The position numbers and the translations under genes were made by a program. A stretch of 21,227 nucleotides of DNA from an uncultured Eubacteriales bacterium (lineage in GTDB: Bacteria > Bacillota > Clostridia > Christensenellales > Borkfalkiaceae): NCBI GenBank assembly GCA_900548285.1, contig URKE01000033.1, positions 1-21,227 of the forward strand, given 5' to 3'. Numbering within the stretch: the first letter of the stretch is position 1; each line of letters begins with the position of its first letter. Below, piece by piece: positions 1-8,006 of this stretch. Below the pieces are notes generated by a model. It searched no databases. It saw only the letters and a program-made list of their open reading frames with translations, and was not told the origin of the DNA.

Positions 1-274
1 TCGGCACGCCGTTTCGGGCGCAGTCGAGCATGATTCCCGTTTTTTTGAACGCCGAGGGAGAAATTTTCGTTCTGCCTGCGGCAAGACAACAAAACAACGC
101 CCTGAAAAACGAAAGTCTGTCGGTATAAAAAAACGTGATTTTTCCGTTTTCTTTTTCTATTTTGTTTTCGCTCGCCGCCCTGACGAAAATATCTTCTCTC
201 GGGCAGAACCCGAAGCGTTCGGAAAAAATCTTATATCCTTCGGAAAGTTTACCTTCATCGTCAGAAAAAAACAT
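1..274 (-). CDS. Family 20 glycoside hydrolase (beta-N-acetylhexosaminidase-like), N-terminal part, cut by left edge
   Basis: An open frame starts at the ATG at 274 and runs off the left end of the window, giving 91 visible residues (starting MFFSDDEGKLSEG). There is no signal peptide, so it is probably cytoplasmic. The end of the visible part, FKKTGIMLDCARNGVP, resembles the entry into the catalytic barrel of Gram-positive GH20 hexosaminidases, where a 'MxDCSRN' stretch precedes the first barrel strand. The preceding ~75 residues would be the small alpha/beta domain usual in this family. GH20 enzymes remove terminal N-acetylglucosamine or N-acetylgalactosamine from glycans. It begins 25 bp after the stop of the MBL-fold gene, on the same strand, so it is likely the last visible gene of the glycan operon. 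The ribosome binding site is weak (GGATAAATTAAGATAG). The catalytic Asp-Glu pair lies outside the window, so the call rests on one motif and on context. Confidence 0.62.
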   Translation of the reverse strand, partial: MFFSDDEGKLSEGYKIFSERFGFCPREDIFVRAASENKIEKENGKITFFYTDRLSFFRALFCCLAAGRTKISPSAFKKTGIMLDCARNGVP

Positions 275-298
275 AGTCTATCTTAATTTATCCTGATT

Positions 299-1642
299 TT
301 ATCCTAATTCCGCTCTGCCGTATTTAAGCGAGCAGGTTTTTCTTATTTTAAGAACGCGCATAATCTCTCTCGTTCTTAAAGTGAGCCACGAACCCGAACC
401 TACGCCCTTGCCCGAGTTGCAATCGAAAAGCCATTCGGGCGCGCAATAGATTGCGACTTTCATCGCGGGGAGCGACTGATAAAATTTATCGCTCACGCCG
501 CTTTGTCCGTGATGCCCGAGCTGAACGACTTCGCAGTCCTGAATTTCGTTATAAAAATATTCGTCTTTTAAAAGCGCGTCGCCATAAGCGCCGAGATCGC
601 CCAGGAAAAGTATATTCTTGCCCGGGGTTTCGACCTTGAATACTATCGACGAATCGTTAGGCATATTCGCCATCGCCCTGAACGTTGCGTTGTTTAAAAT
701 TTTAACCTTAACCCCGTCGGTCGTAAACTCGTTCCCTTTTTCGGGCGTGATTACGTTACCGATTTTGGAACGATTCTCCTCGACGGCCTTTTTCATTCTC
801 GCGACGAGATAATTGTCTTCGTCGCCGTATTTTTCAAGTATTTCGTCGGTAACGTTAAAATCGTAATAAAGATTTTTAATGAAAATATCCTCTTCTTCTA
901 AAATACGGATAAGCGCGAAAACGTGGTCGCAATGATAGTGCGAAATATACCAGTCGTCAACCTCGTTTTTGTATTGTCTGATGAGTTTGACGACGTTATC
1001 TTTGTCATACTGATCTCCGCCGTCGATCATGATTATTTTCTTGTTTTCGGTGACGAGCATAAACCCTTCGGTCTGGTTTTTCTCCGGCTCGATAATCGTC
1101 ATTTTAACGCCGCCGAACATATTTTCCGTTTCATAAACGTCGTCCGTAACGGAAACGTCCGAAAGATAAATATCGTTGTTCTTAGCCGTTTTAAAGCCGA
1201 CGAACACGCTGTTTTTACCCTCTCTCGAGTAAATTTCCGCGTCGAAAATAAGGTTTTGCCATTTGTTTATTTTGAACTGTCCGTCTATAACGTTTCCCTT
1301 GTTGTCCACAACGTCCGCGTAAGAATAACCGTAAAGCGTTTCCGCCTCGAAGCGGATTCTCGCCTCGATATGGATTTTTTCGCCCGCTTTTTTCGCCTGC
1401 AGGCCGGGGAGCGCGAGCCACACGCCCGCAAAACCGTTATCCGATGGATGAATTTTCACGGCGTTTTTGTCGTTGTCGCCGTAAGCGTCGATAACGCAGT
1501 CGGCGTTAACCGTTCCGACGATATATTCTTCTTTCATAATTCCTTCCTCTTCCGTATCCGCCGCGACGACAGCCGTGAAAGGGACGATCGCCGCGCCGAG
1601 CGCGAGAACGAAAACGAGTAATTTTTTCAGTATTTTATTCAT
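299..1642 (-). CDS. Secreted metallo-beta-lactamase-fold hydrolase, ComEC C-terminal-domain type
   Basis: 447 aa. Residues 1-28 form a signal peptide ending near AVVAA. Residues about 40-170 look like an all-beta module, possibly carbohydrate-binding, without a motif I can name. Residues about 175-440 are an MBL fold: DGGD (207-210), the metal-binding HYHCDH (235-240), NDSS (329-332), FLGD (346-349) and GHHG (376-379). This order (HxHxDH, N-S-S, LGD, HHG) is that of the ComEC/Rec2 C-terminal domain, a predicted nuclease or phosphodiesterase, not of penicillinases. No ComEC membrane domain is present; the enzyme would act outside the cell. The start at 1642 has an ideal AGGAGG site eight bases upstream, and it overlaps the end of the previous gene by 8 bp. 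Its place in a sugar uptake operon suggests a substrate linked to glycan breakdown, such as a phosphodiester or sulfate ester, or extracellular DNA. The substrate is not determined. Confidence 0.85.
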   Translation of the reverse strand: MNKILKKLLVFVLALGAAIVPFTAVVAADTEEEGIMKEEYIVGTVNADCVIDAYGDNDKNAVKIHPSDNGFAGVWLALPGLQAKKAGEKIHIEARIRFEAETLYGYSYADVVDNKGNVIDGQFKINKWQNLIFDAEIYSREGKNSVFVGFKTAKNNDIYLSDVSVTDDVYETENMFGGVKMTIIEPEKNQTEGFMLVTENKKIIMIDGGDQYDKDNVVKLIRQYKNEVDDWYISHYHCDHVFALIRILEEEDIFIKNLYYDFNVTDEILEKYGDEDNYLVARMKKAVEENRSKIGNVITPEKGNEFTTDGVKVKILNNATFRAMANMPNDSSIVFKVETPGKNILFLGDLGAYGDALLKDEYFYNEIQDCEVVQLGHHGQSGVSDKFYQSLPAMKVAIYCAPEWLFDCNSGKGVGSGSWLTLRTREIMRVLKIRKTCSLKYGRAELG

Positions 1643-2594
1643 CGTCGTTCCTCCTTTTCATAATGACGGCCGCGACAAAAAACACCGCCGGAGCCGCGAC
1701 CGAAACGCACGTGACGACAGAACCGCAACCGCCCTTCGAGCCGCCGTTATCCGAACCGTTGACGGAATCGCTCCCGGAAGTTCCCGAGGCGGACGAAGAC
1801 TCTTCGCCCTCTTCATATTCGGCGTAACAAACGCCGTTCGAGGTTACGTTTTCCGTGTCGCCGATCCATCTCACGAAGCGGTATCCGTCTTTTTTCGGAG
1901 CGTCGGGAAGCGTTACGTGATTATATTTGCAAACGGTCTGCATCGCGATAAGATCGCCCTCTTTCGTAAGAAAAGAAACTTCGTAAGTCACGTCGTCAAA
2001 AACGTCGATATAGCCGTTGCAATCGAACGCTTTGATAAGCGATCCCTTTTCGGCGGTTTTCTTTTCAAAGCCGTCGACGACCGTTTCGTTTCCGTTTTCG
2101 TCGAAACAAACGAAATTATCGATGATAAAACTTGCCGACAAAACGCCTTCGGACAACCCGTAAACGCCTAAAACCTTGCCTGCCGAAACCGATTTTTCGG
2201 CGATTTGCTCGTAAGAATTTTCAAAAAAGCCTTTTCTGGAAATTTTAACCTTATCGCCGACCGAAGCCACCCGATAGTTATATCCGCTTTCAAACGAAAA
2301 TTCGACCAGCGAGGCGTTTTTCGATACGGATTTTTTATCCGCGGCGAAAACTATTCCCGTCTTTCCGTTGTCGGCTGTTTTAAGCATATCGAAGGAAATT
2401 TCCGTTCCTTCTCCGGCGACCGCGGCGAATCCGTTTTCTCCGCTTTGTTCGCATGCGGTCACGATGAGCGCCATGTTTTTGCCGAGCGCGGTTACGGCGG
2501 CTTCGGCTTTCGTGAACGCCGCGCCCGTGAAATCCGTAATCGCCGTAAACGTTGCAATCGCCAAGGCGGCGATCAGACAAAGTAATTTTTTCAT
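1635..2594 (-). CDS. Surface protein with InlB_B-like repeat and cysteine-containing C-terminal membrane anchor
   Basis: 319 aa. It has an N-terminal signal peptide (to about residue 32, ending AEAAV). A beta-rich middle domain (about 33-200) is of unknown function. One InlB_B (Listeria-Bacteroides) like repeat lies at about 205-260; its signature is the run YEVSFLTKEGD, followed by LPDAPKKDGYRFVRWIGD. A Ser/Gly/Asn-rich linker (262-287) leads to GGCGS at 288-292, then a hydrophobic segment and the basic tail MKRRNDDE. This tail is shared in form with two other proteins of the operon, and they are probably anchored the same way. The ATG at 2594 follows AAAGGAG. The gene overlaps the MBL gene by 8 bp, and its Arg-Arg codons (AGG AGG) are also that gene's ribosome binding site. 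Function is probably adhesion or substrate display at the surface; no catalytic motif is visible. Confidence 0.85.
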   Translation of the reverse strand: MKKLLCLIAALAIATFTAITDFTGAAFTKAEAAVTALGKNMALIVTACEQSGENGFAAVAGEGTEISFDMLKTADNGKTGIVFAADKKSVSKNASLVEFSFESGYNYRVASVGDKVKISRKGFFENSYEQIAEKSVSAGKVLGVYGLSEGVLSASFIIDNFVCFDENGNETVVDGFEKKTAEKGSLIKAFDCNGYIDVFDDVTYEVSFLTKEGDLIAMQTVCKYNHVTLPDAPKKDGYRFVRWIGDTENVTSNGVCYAEYEEGEESSSASGTSGSDSVNGSDNGGSKGGCGSVVTCVSVAAPAVFFVAAVIMKRRNDDE

Positions 2595-2619
2595 TCAAAC
2601 TCCTTTAAAATCGGGAATC

Positions 2620-2677
2620 GATTCGTTTTCCGCCCGTTTCCGAAACAGAAACGGGCGGGATAATTTAAAAACGAATC
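2620..2677 (-). other. Large nested intergenic hairpin without U-tract
   Basis: Between the 644-aa and 319-aa genes. The inner stem is 11 bp (CCGCCCGTTTC at 2630-2640 with GAAACGGGCGG at 2648-2658, loop 2641-2647). The outer arms GATTCGTTTT (2620-2629) and AAAACGAATC (2668-2677) also pair, with an unpaired stretch on one side. The outer arm overlaps the stop codon of the upstream gene. There is no run of T after it on the minus strand, so it is not a normal terminator. An mRNA processing or stabilising element inside the operon is more likely. Confidence 0.65.
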
Positions 2678-4610
2678 AGTCTTTTTTCTTTTTGAACACG
2701 AAGGCGCAGGCAAGCAGACCAAGGCATGCGACGGGAGCAAAACCCACCGCGCTTAAGCAACCGCCCGTCGCGGACTCTTCTTTTCCGTCCGATCCGGACG
2801 CGCTTGTCGATTCGGTCGAACTTGTCGATTCGGAAGCAGACTCGGAAGTCGATTCTTCGGGAATTATCTTCGTGTAAGTCGCAGTCACCGTAACGTCGCC
2901 GGTAACGGTAAGTTCGGTTATCTCGTCCTCGCCGACTGTGATTTTGAGATTGTAGCCATCCTTTGCAAGGTTTGCAAAGCCGATTTTTTCGTTATACTTC
3001 GCTTCGATGACCTCCCGGTCTTGTTCCGTTCCGACGAAAACTATCGTCACGTTATATTTTCTGTCGCTTTCGGTATACTTCGCAATAAGAACAACGTCGC
3101 CCGAAACGGTGTCCGTTTCAAAGTTCCATTTCGTTTCGCCGTTATACCAGCCGTCGAACGTGTAAACGGTGGAAACGGTCGATTCTTTGGTCGGATCTGC
3201 GGGCTTCCGAATCTTCTCGCCGTAAGCAACCGAGGTTTCGTTTTCGCCGTCGAAGGTTACTTTGTATTTAAGGGGAACTTTAATCACGTTATACTCGCAG
3301 TTTTCCTCGGGCAGAACGTCGGGCAGATTTTCGATGGCGAACTCGTAATGTTCGACGGCGGGAATGGTCGCCGCGTAATTTTTCAAAGCCTCGAGTTTAG
3401 CCGCGCGGTCGAACACGTCGTAAGTCACTTCGCCGATCTTTGCTCCGTCGTAATTAAGCGTCGCGGTATAAATTTTATATTCCTTGACGGCCAGATCGTG
3501 AATAATGAACGTATATTCTTTTTCAAACACAAGAATTCCCGATTGTCCGCCCGTCGTTTCCGAACCTGCCGGGATAACGATTTTACCATCGAAATCCGCA
3601 GGAATAGCGCCGAACGCATCGAGGAAAACTATTCCTCCCATATCGCTTTGATAAGCCGTGAGCGTTTTTTCTTCTCCGCCGACCTTTATCGTCAGATCGC
3701 CGTAAAGGTTCGCATAAGCCTCGCCGCTGAGCGTAACGTCGGTAGTCAGACGGATAAACCAACGCCACGGATTGCCGTCGCCGTCGTTCTGACGAGCGCA
3801 ATCGCCCAATGCGGTGACGTTAACTTTCGTGAAGTGAGAGGTGGCTTTAAGCGAATCTTTATAAACGTAAAGTTTAATCTCGTTCGTGACGACGATCGAG
3901 CCGAATCCCGTTCCCGCGGGGATAACAAACACATGTTCCTCTGCGATCTGAGAGCAGGACGTAATGCCCTCTCCGAAAAGCGAATACGGCAAAAGAACGA
4001 GATAACTGTCGCCGGAAGGCGCTACGTTTATCGTCGTTTCGACGCCGTCAATCAAAAACTTATTGTTATTCCACGCATCGTCGGCAACGGTTTTATTCGC
4101 TTTTACATACACGAGATATCTGCTCGCGCCGTCTTGCTGTACGGCGGACTCGACTTCGCCGACGACTTCCGTAACGCCCGAAACGACGTTTCCGTTGCCC
4201 GAAACGTTGAAAATCGTATCTTCTTTGACGACAACCTTATCGAGAACTGTGCCTGCGGGAATTTTGAAAGAAATCGTTTTCCCTTCGGGGACGTCCGCCG
4301 TTCCGATTGAGAAATAAACGATATCGTCGGCACCCCATCTGCAGGTTTCGACTTCTCTTTCTACGCCGTTGATAATAACGCCGGTCTGCTGAACGGCTCC
4401 GTTGCTATGTTCCGTCCATGCCGCGCTCGTTTTAAGCGCGAAAAGATTTCTGTCCAACGCTATACTGTCATACGTAACGGTAACTTCCGTAAGTTCGCCG
4501 TTCGCTTTTGCCGTCACAGAGGCATTGTCAAGCCCCGCTGCGCCGAGACCTGCGCCCGCCGTTAAGACAAGCGCAAAAAGCGCGATCAACAAATGTTTAA
4601 GTTTTCTCAT
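2676..4610 (-). CDS. Large tail-anchored surface protein with three tandem beta-domains and InlB_B-like repeats
   Basis: 644 aa. The signal peptide ends near residue 35. Three tandem copies of a ~100-residue beta-domain follow (about 41-135, 145-252, 258-375). Each carries an aromatic/hydrophobic strand (for example SRYLVYVK or WRWFIRLT) and later the marker IPAGT or IPAGS (117-121, 230-234, 346-350). The same domain occurs in the 848-aa protein at the head of the operon. A linker of ~70 residues leads to an InlB_B-like repeat (about 449-512, with YTFDGWYNGE) and a second related beta-module (518-580). Then come a Ser/Thr/Glu-rich spacer (585-612), TGGCLS with Cys618, a hydrophobic segment and KKKKD. 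The start at 4610 has AAAGGAG eight bases upstream. It is probably a cell-surface glycan-binding protein of the uptake system; that role is inferred from position and architecture only, and no enzyme motif is visible. Confidence 0.85.
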   Translation of the reverse strand: MRKLKHLLIALFALVLTAGAGLGAAGLDNASVTAKANGELTEVTVTYDSIALDRNLFALKTSAAWTEHSNGAVQQTGVIINGVEREVETCRWGADDIVYFSIGTADVPEGKTISFKIPAGTVLDKVVVKEDTIFNVSGNGNVVSGVTEVVGEVESAVQQDGASRYLVYVKANKTVADDAWNNNKFLIDGVETTINVAPSGDSYLVLLPYSLFGEGITSCSQIAEEHVFVIPAGTGFGSIVVTNEIKLYVYKDSLKATSHFTKVNVTALGDCARQNDGDGNPWRWFIRLTTDVTLSGEAYANLYGDLTIKVGGEEKTLTAYQSDMGGIVFLDAFGAIPADFDGKIVIPAGSETTGGQSGILVFEKEYTFIIHDLAVKEYKIYTATLNYDGAKIGEVTYDVFDRAAKLEALKNYAATIPAVEHYEFAIENLPDVLPEENCEYNVIKVPLKYKVTFDGENETSVAYGEKIRKPADPTKESTVSTVYTFDGWYNGETKWNFETDTVSGDVVLIAKYTESDRKYNVTIVFVGTEQDREVIEAKYNEKIGFANLAKDGYNLKITVGEDEITELTVTGDVTVTATYTKIIPEESTSESASESTSSTESTSASGSDGKEESATGGCLSAVGFAPVACLGLLACAFVFKKKKD

Positions 4611-4658
4611 ATTTTCTCCTTTTTTTCGGCTTTTGCCGATTTTTTCCGTTTTTATCGG

Positions 4659-6119
4659 TTATTTTTTATACGGAACAATGAAAACGCCTTTCCCCGCGGA
4701 AATGTTTTCGCTCCATTTTCCGTTTTCTATATCCTCGACGGACGCTTTTCCGTCGCGATAGACGATCACTTTGTCGCAATCGATGAATTCGGCGTCGACT
4801 TTGACGGATTTTTCATACGACGGATCGCCGTAATTCACGAGCATGAAACCCTCGTTGTCGTTTTCGTCGGTAAACTGCGAGCAAAGGACGTTTCCGTTTG
4901 CGGAAATCGATTTAATCACGTTGAAATCGCTTTCGTCAAGAATAACGCTTTTCACGGAATTAAGGTATTTAATCGCTCTTTCGTCCATTTTTTCGCTGTT
5001 CGTTCCCGATTTTACGGTTATCGGATAAACGCCGCGCCAGGTTAACGACATCATAACTTCGTCCAGATCGTAAATGAGTTCGTTCGCTTTTTTAACTCCG
5101 TAATAAGCGGTCGTTCTTTGGTTCGACCTGTCGATCATGGAGATATGCTCTTCGCCGAATTCTCTCTCGTCGAGTTCGGGCGAAGAATAAGTGAACCAAC
5201 TGAACTCCGTGAAGCCGAACGCCATGTTGACGTACGCCTGAAAAACGCAGTCCGCTTCCGAAGGAAGCCTTCTCGGCGAAGTGTTTTCCGCAAATCCGAA
5301 ACTCATCGACTGCATAGCCATATGCAACACGATCTCCGGGTGAGCGATTTTAATTTCTCCGAGATATGCGAGCGAGCGAAGCCACGTTTCCTCTACGTAA
5401 TCGTACCCATACTTCTTGTCGTCGTGCATCGGGTAAATGTCCGTCGCAAAAATTCTCGGCATTCCCTCGGGAAGTTGCGACAAAACCGTATCGTACCAGC
5501 CGTTTGCGTACTCTCTGTAATCGGTCGTACCCAAATGTTTGGCGGACGCCCCGCTCGAAAGCATGCACACGAAAAACTTGCCGCCCGGATATTTCGCCGA
5601 GAAATCGGGGATAGCCGTCGCGATTTCTTCAAACTCGGAAATCGGCGGCTCGTCGGTGTAATCTATACCCTTTATCGTCGAATAAAAATCACTGTTTTTA
5701 TAATCTTTGACGTTGGTGTTTACGTTTCCGTTGGTGTAACCGATAACGTTGATGCCGTGTTCGTGGCACTTTTCGATATACTCTTCCTGCGAAGCCGAAC
5801 CGAACTGCGCGCCGCGCTTTCCGTCCAGACCGGAATCCATAATGAGCGTGTTTATTCCGCTCTCCTTAAACCACCGCCATTGCTCGTCCGAAAAATCGGT
5901 CGGTCCGCGCCAGGCGTAAATATCGGTCGTTTTCGTATTTTTATATTTTGAAAAATCCACGAGCGAAGAACTTACGTTAACCGTAAGGTTTCTGTTCGGC
6001 GCGGAAGAACCGTTGCTTTCGGAATTCCCGACCGAAGAATCTCCGCCGCACGCCGTGACGGATATCGCGGCGATAACCGCCGCCGTCAACGCTGATGTTT
6101 TCCTGAAAAACTTATTCAT
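4659..6119 (-). CDS. Lipoprotein with glycoside-hydrolase-like TIM barrel
   Basis: 486 aa. A lipobox (SVTAC, Cys24) ends the signal peptide, and a short Ser/Asn-rich tether follows, so it should be attached to the outer face of the membrane. From about residue 60 to 385 it reads as a (beta/alpha)8 barrel: WRWFKESGINTLIMDSG, HGINVIGYTN, GIDYTDEPP (Glu157 a possible acid/base residue), FATDIYP, and GFTEFSWFTY near the C-terminal end of the barrel. The last ~90 residues form a small beta-sandwich (GFMLVNYGDPS). The pattern recalls GH42-like and other clan GH-A-like enzymes, but I cannot assign a family or name the nucleophile with certainty. It starts 1 bp after the stop of the second permease, with AGGAGG and AAAGGG upstream. 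The likely job is trimming oligosaccharides at the membrane before uptake. Confidence 0.78.
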   Translation of the reverse strand: MNKFFRKTSALTAAVIAAISVTACGGDSSVGNSESNGSSAPNRNLTVNVSSSLVDFSKYKNTKTTDIYAWRGPTDFSDEQWRWFKESGINTLIMDSGLDGKRGAQFGSASQEEYIEKCHEHGINVIGYTNGNVNTNVKDYKNSDFYSTIKGIDYTDEPPISEFEEIATAIPDFSAKYPGGKFFVCMLSSGASAKHLGTTDYREYANGWYDTVLSQLPEGMPRIFATDIYPMHDDKKYGYDYVEETWLRSLAYLGEIKIAHPEIVLHMAMQSMSFGFAENTSPRRLPSEADCVFQAYVNMAFGFTEFSWFTYSSPELDEREFGEEHISMIDRSNQRTTAYYGVKKANELIYDLDEVMMSLTWRGVYPITVKSGTNSEKMDERAIKYLNSVKSVILDESDFNVIKSISANGNVLCSQFTDENDNEGFMLVNYGDPSYEKSVKVDAEFIDCDKVIVYRDGKASVEDIENGKWSENISAGKGVFIVPYKK

Positions 6120-6120
6120 T

Positions 6121-7008
6121 TTATCCCTTTAACCCTCCTACGGACATACTCGACATTATCGTTTTGCTGAAGCCCGCGTAAATCGCAAGCACGAAAACGG
6201 TCATAAACGTCATCGCGGCGAAAGCCTGCGGCATCGCGCCGCTTTGCTCCGCTCTCGTCTGAATACTGTAAACCCCGAGCGCGACCGTCGGCTTGGAGTT
6301 AAGGAACAAATACGGAGTCATATAGTCGTTCCACAGCCCGATAACGTTAAGGATAGCCATCGAAACGATAAGCGGCAGAGCCTGCGGATACATAATCGAA
6401 AAGAACACCCTCAGATTGCCCGCGCCGTCCAGAAAAGCCGATTCGGCGTATTCCCACGAAATAGACGAGAAATAGTTCTTGTAAAGAAGCATGCCGAAGC
6501 CGAGTCCGCCCGCGTTCATAAGGAAAATGCCGAGCCATTTGTCCTTGAGTTTTATCGCCGACATAAACGCGTAAGTGCTTGCCGTAGACCCGATTGCGGG
6601 AACGACCATTGAAATTATTACGAGTTGAACGGCGACCGCGCCGAGTCTGGTTTTGTATCTCGCCACAACGTAACCCGTTATTACGGGAACTATCGCCTGA
6701 AGTCCCGTGCATACGGCGATAAGAACGAGCGAATTTTTGAGCATTCCGAACATCGTGATCTTTGCCGAACTATACTTCGTGGTGAAAATTTTGACGTAGT
6801 TATCGAAAGTCGCGCCCTTTAAGTTCCAGAACGCTAAAACGTTGTTGAAATAACTCTTCTGCGGGCGGATCGAATTGCAGAACATCCACACGAGAACGAA
6901 CAGGAACGACAGCGAAAAAAGCAATATTCCCGCCGTGACGAGGATTTTATAAACGATATCTCCCGCGCTCGGACGGCTTTTTGTTTCCGGATTGTTTTTA
7001 AGTTTCAT
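6121..7008 (-). CDS. Carbohydrate ABC transporter permease, CUT1 family (MalG/LplC type)
   Basis: 295 aa from the ATG at 7008; an in-frame TTG at 7011 is an alternative. I chose the ATG because it overlaps the previous gene's TGA (TGATG) and lies ten bases after GAGGAGG. There are six hydrophobic membrane segments. The cytoplasmic EAA loop that docks the ATPase is seen as EYAESAFLDGAGNLRVFF followed by YPQALP, at about residues 190-220. The short cytoplasmic N-terminus followed by a long first helix and the C-terminal end at GLKG are typical of MalG-like subunits. It forms the membrane channel with the permease encoded just upstream and receives sugar from the SBP encoded before that. No ATPase gene is present in the window; CUT1 systems of this kind commonly use a shared MsmX-type ATPase encoded elsewhere. 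Confidence 0.93.
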   Translation of the reverse strand: MKLKNNPETKSRPSAGDIVYKILVTAGILLFSLSFLFVLVWMFCNSIRPQKSYFNNVLAFWNLKGATFDNYVKIFTTKYSSAKITMFGMLKNSLVLIAVCTGLQAIVPVITGYVVARYKTRLGAVAVQLVIISMVVPAIGSTASTYAFMSAIKLKDKWLGIFLMNAGGLGFGMLLYKNYFSSISWEYAESAFLDGAGNLRVFFSIMYPQALPLIVSMAILNVIGLWNDYMTPYLFLNSKPTVALGVYSIQTRAEQSGAMPQAFAAMTFMTVFVLAIYAGFSKTIMSSMSVGGLKG

Positions 7009-8006
7009 CAAAACTCCACCTCCTCGGAAAATCTAGCCATTACTTTGCGGAATACCGTTATGAAAATCATTCCGAACACGCCTATGATGACGCCCCACGC
7101 CGAAGCAAGACCTATGTTGTTCGACTTGGTGTTCGAGATGACGATAAGCGCAAGACTCGTTATATACTGATTGTTGGGATCGATTAAAAGCGAAGGCATA
7201 TACCATGCGAAACAACCCGAAACAATCGAAATCGACATCGTGCAGATCGTCGGCATCAGAATGGGGAGAACTATTTTATTGAAAATAGTAATCTCGCTCG
7301 CGCCGTCTAACTGCACGCTTTCGATAATACTGTCGGGAACTCTCGCCATAGACGAGCCGAAATAGATAATGTTGGTGCTTATACCCGTCCACACGCTGAA
7401 AACAAGCATACTCGGCCACGCGGTACGCTTATCGCCCAGCCAGTTATTCGTGGGGATTATCTTCTCTAAACGCATCGCTTCCAGAAGTTTGTTGAAAACC
7501 GCCTGATTGCCGTTTATGAACATCTTGAAAACGAAGCACAAAACGGTTGCGGAAATCATCGCGGGAAGGAACAACACTATCCGATAAATCGTGTAGCCCT
7601 TGATTTTTCTGAAAATAGCGAACGAAAATATGAGCGTTATCGGAAGGTTGATAAGCATGCTCAAAGGAATGAGCGAAAGCGTGTTTAAAAGCGCGCGCCA
7701 GTTCATGATCATTCCTTCGTTTTTGTCTATGCCGAAAATCGCCTTGAACGCGCCCGTATAATTTCTGAAATTGTTCCATTCGCCGACCTGCATATTGCCC
7801 GAACGGAAAGACAGAAACACCGTGCTTACGTTCATGCACAGCCAGAACACTATGAAATGCAGAACGGGGAAAATAAGAACGGCATAAGCGAAAATCATAT
7901 CCTGCCGCTTTCTTTTTCTCATTCCGTTTAAAATTTTTTCAGACGACGGGGCGTTTCCGCCCCTGCCAGCGTTTCCGCCCCTGCCGTCCGTATGCTTTTG
8001 TATCAT
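7008..8006 (-). CDS. Carbohydrate ABC transporter permease, CUT1 family (MalF/LplB type)
   Basis: 332 aa with six membrane segments. The EAA loop reads SIIESVQLDGASEITIFN followed by VLPILMP, near residues 220-250. It partners with the MalG-type permease encoded next. The ATG at 8006 shares one base with the SBP stop codon (TAATG). The ribosome binding site in the SBP end is poor (AAAGG about 12 bases away), so translation may be coupled. The first ~36 residues form an unusually Gly-rich, charged cytoplasmic extension containing an exact tandem duplication of six codons (GRGGNA GRGGNA). A second ATG at residue 29 (MRKRKRQD) would give a more typical N-terminus but has no better ribosome binding site. 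Confidence 0.92.
   Translation of the reverse strand: MIQKHTDGRGGNAGRGGNAPSSEKILNGMRKRKRQDMIFAYAVLIFPVLHFIVFWLCMNVSTVFLSFRSGNMQVGEWNNFRNYTGAFKAIFGIDKNEGMIMNWRALLNTLSLIPLSMLINLPITLIFSFAIFRKIKGYTIYRIVLFLPAMISATVLCFVFKMFINGNQAVFNKLLEAMRLEKIIPTNNWLGDKRTAWPSMLVFSVWTGISTNIIYFGSSMARVPDSIIESVQLDGASEITIFNKIVLPILMPTICTMSISIVSGCFAWYMPSLLIDPNNQYITSLALIVISNTKSNNIGLASAWGVIIGVFGMIFITVFRKVMARFSEEVEF

Noticed and set aside
3021..4310. Plus-strand open frame of 429 codons opposite the 644-aa surface gene; also 923-1621, 5118-5951 and 8279-9289 in other genes
   Set aside because: Same cause: stop-poor antisense frames in GC-rich genes. None has a start signal or a credible protein composition.
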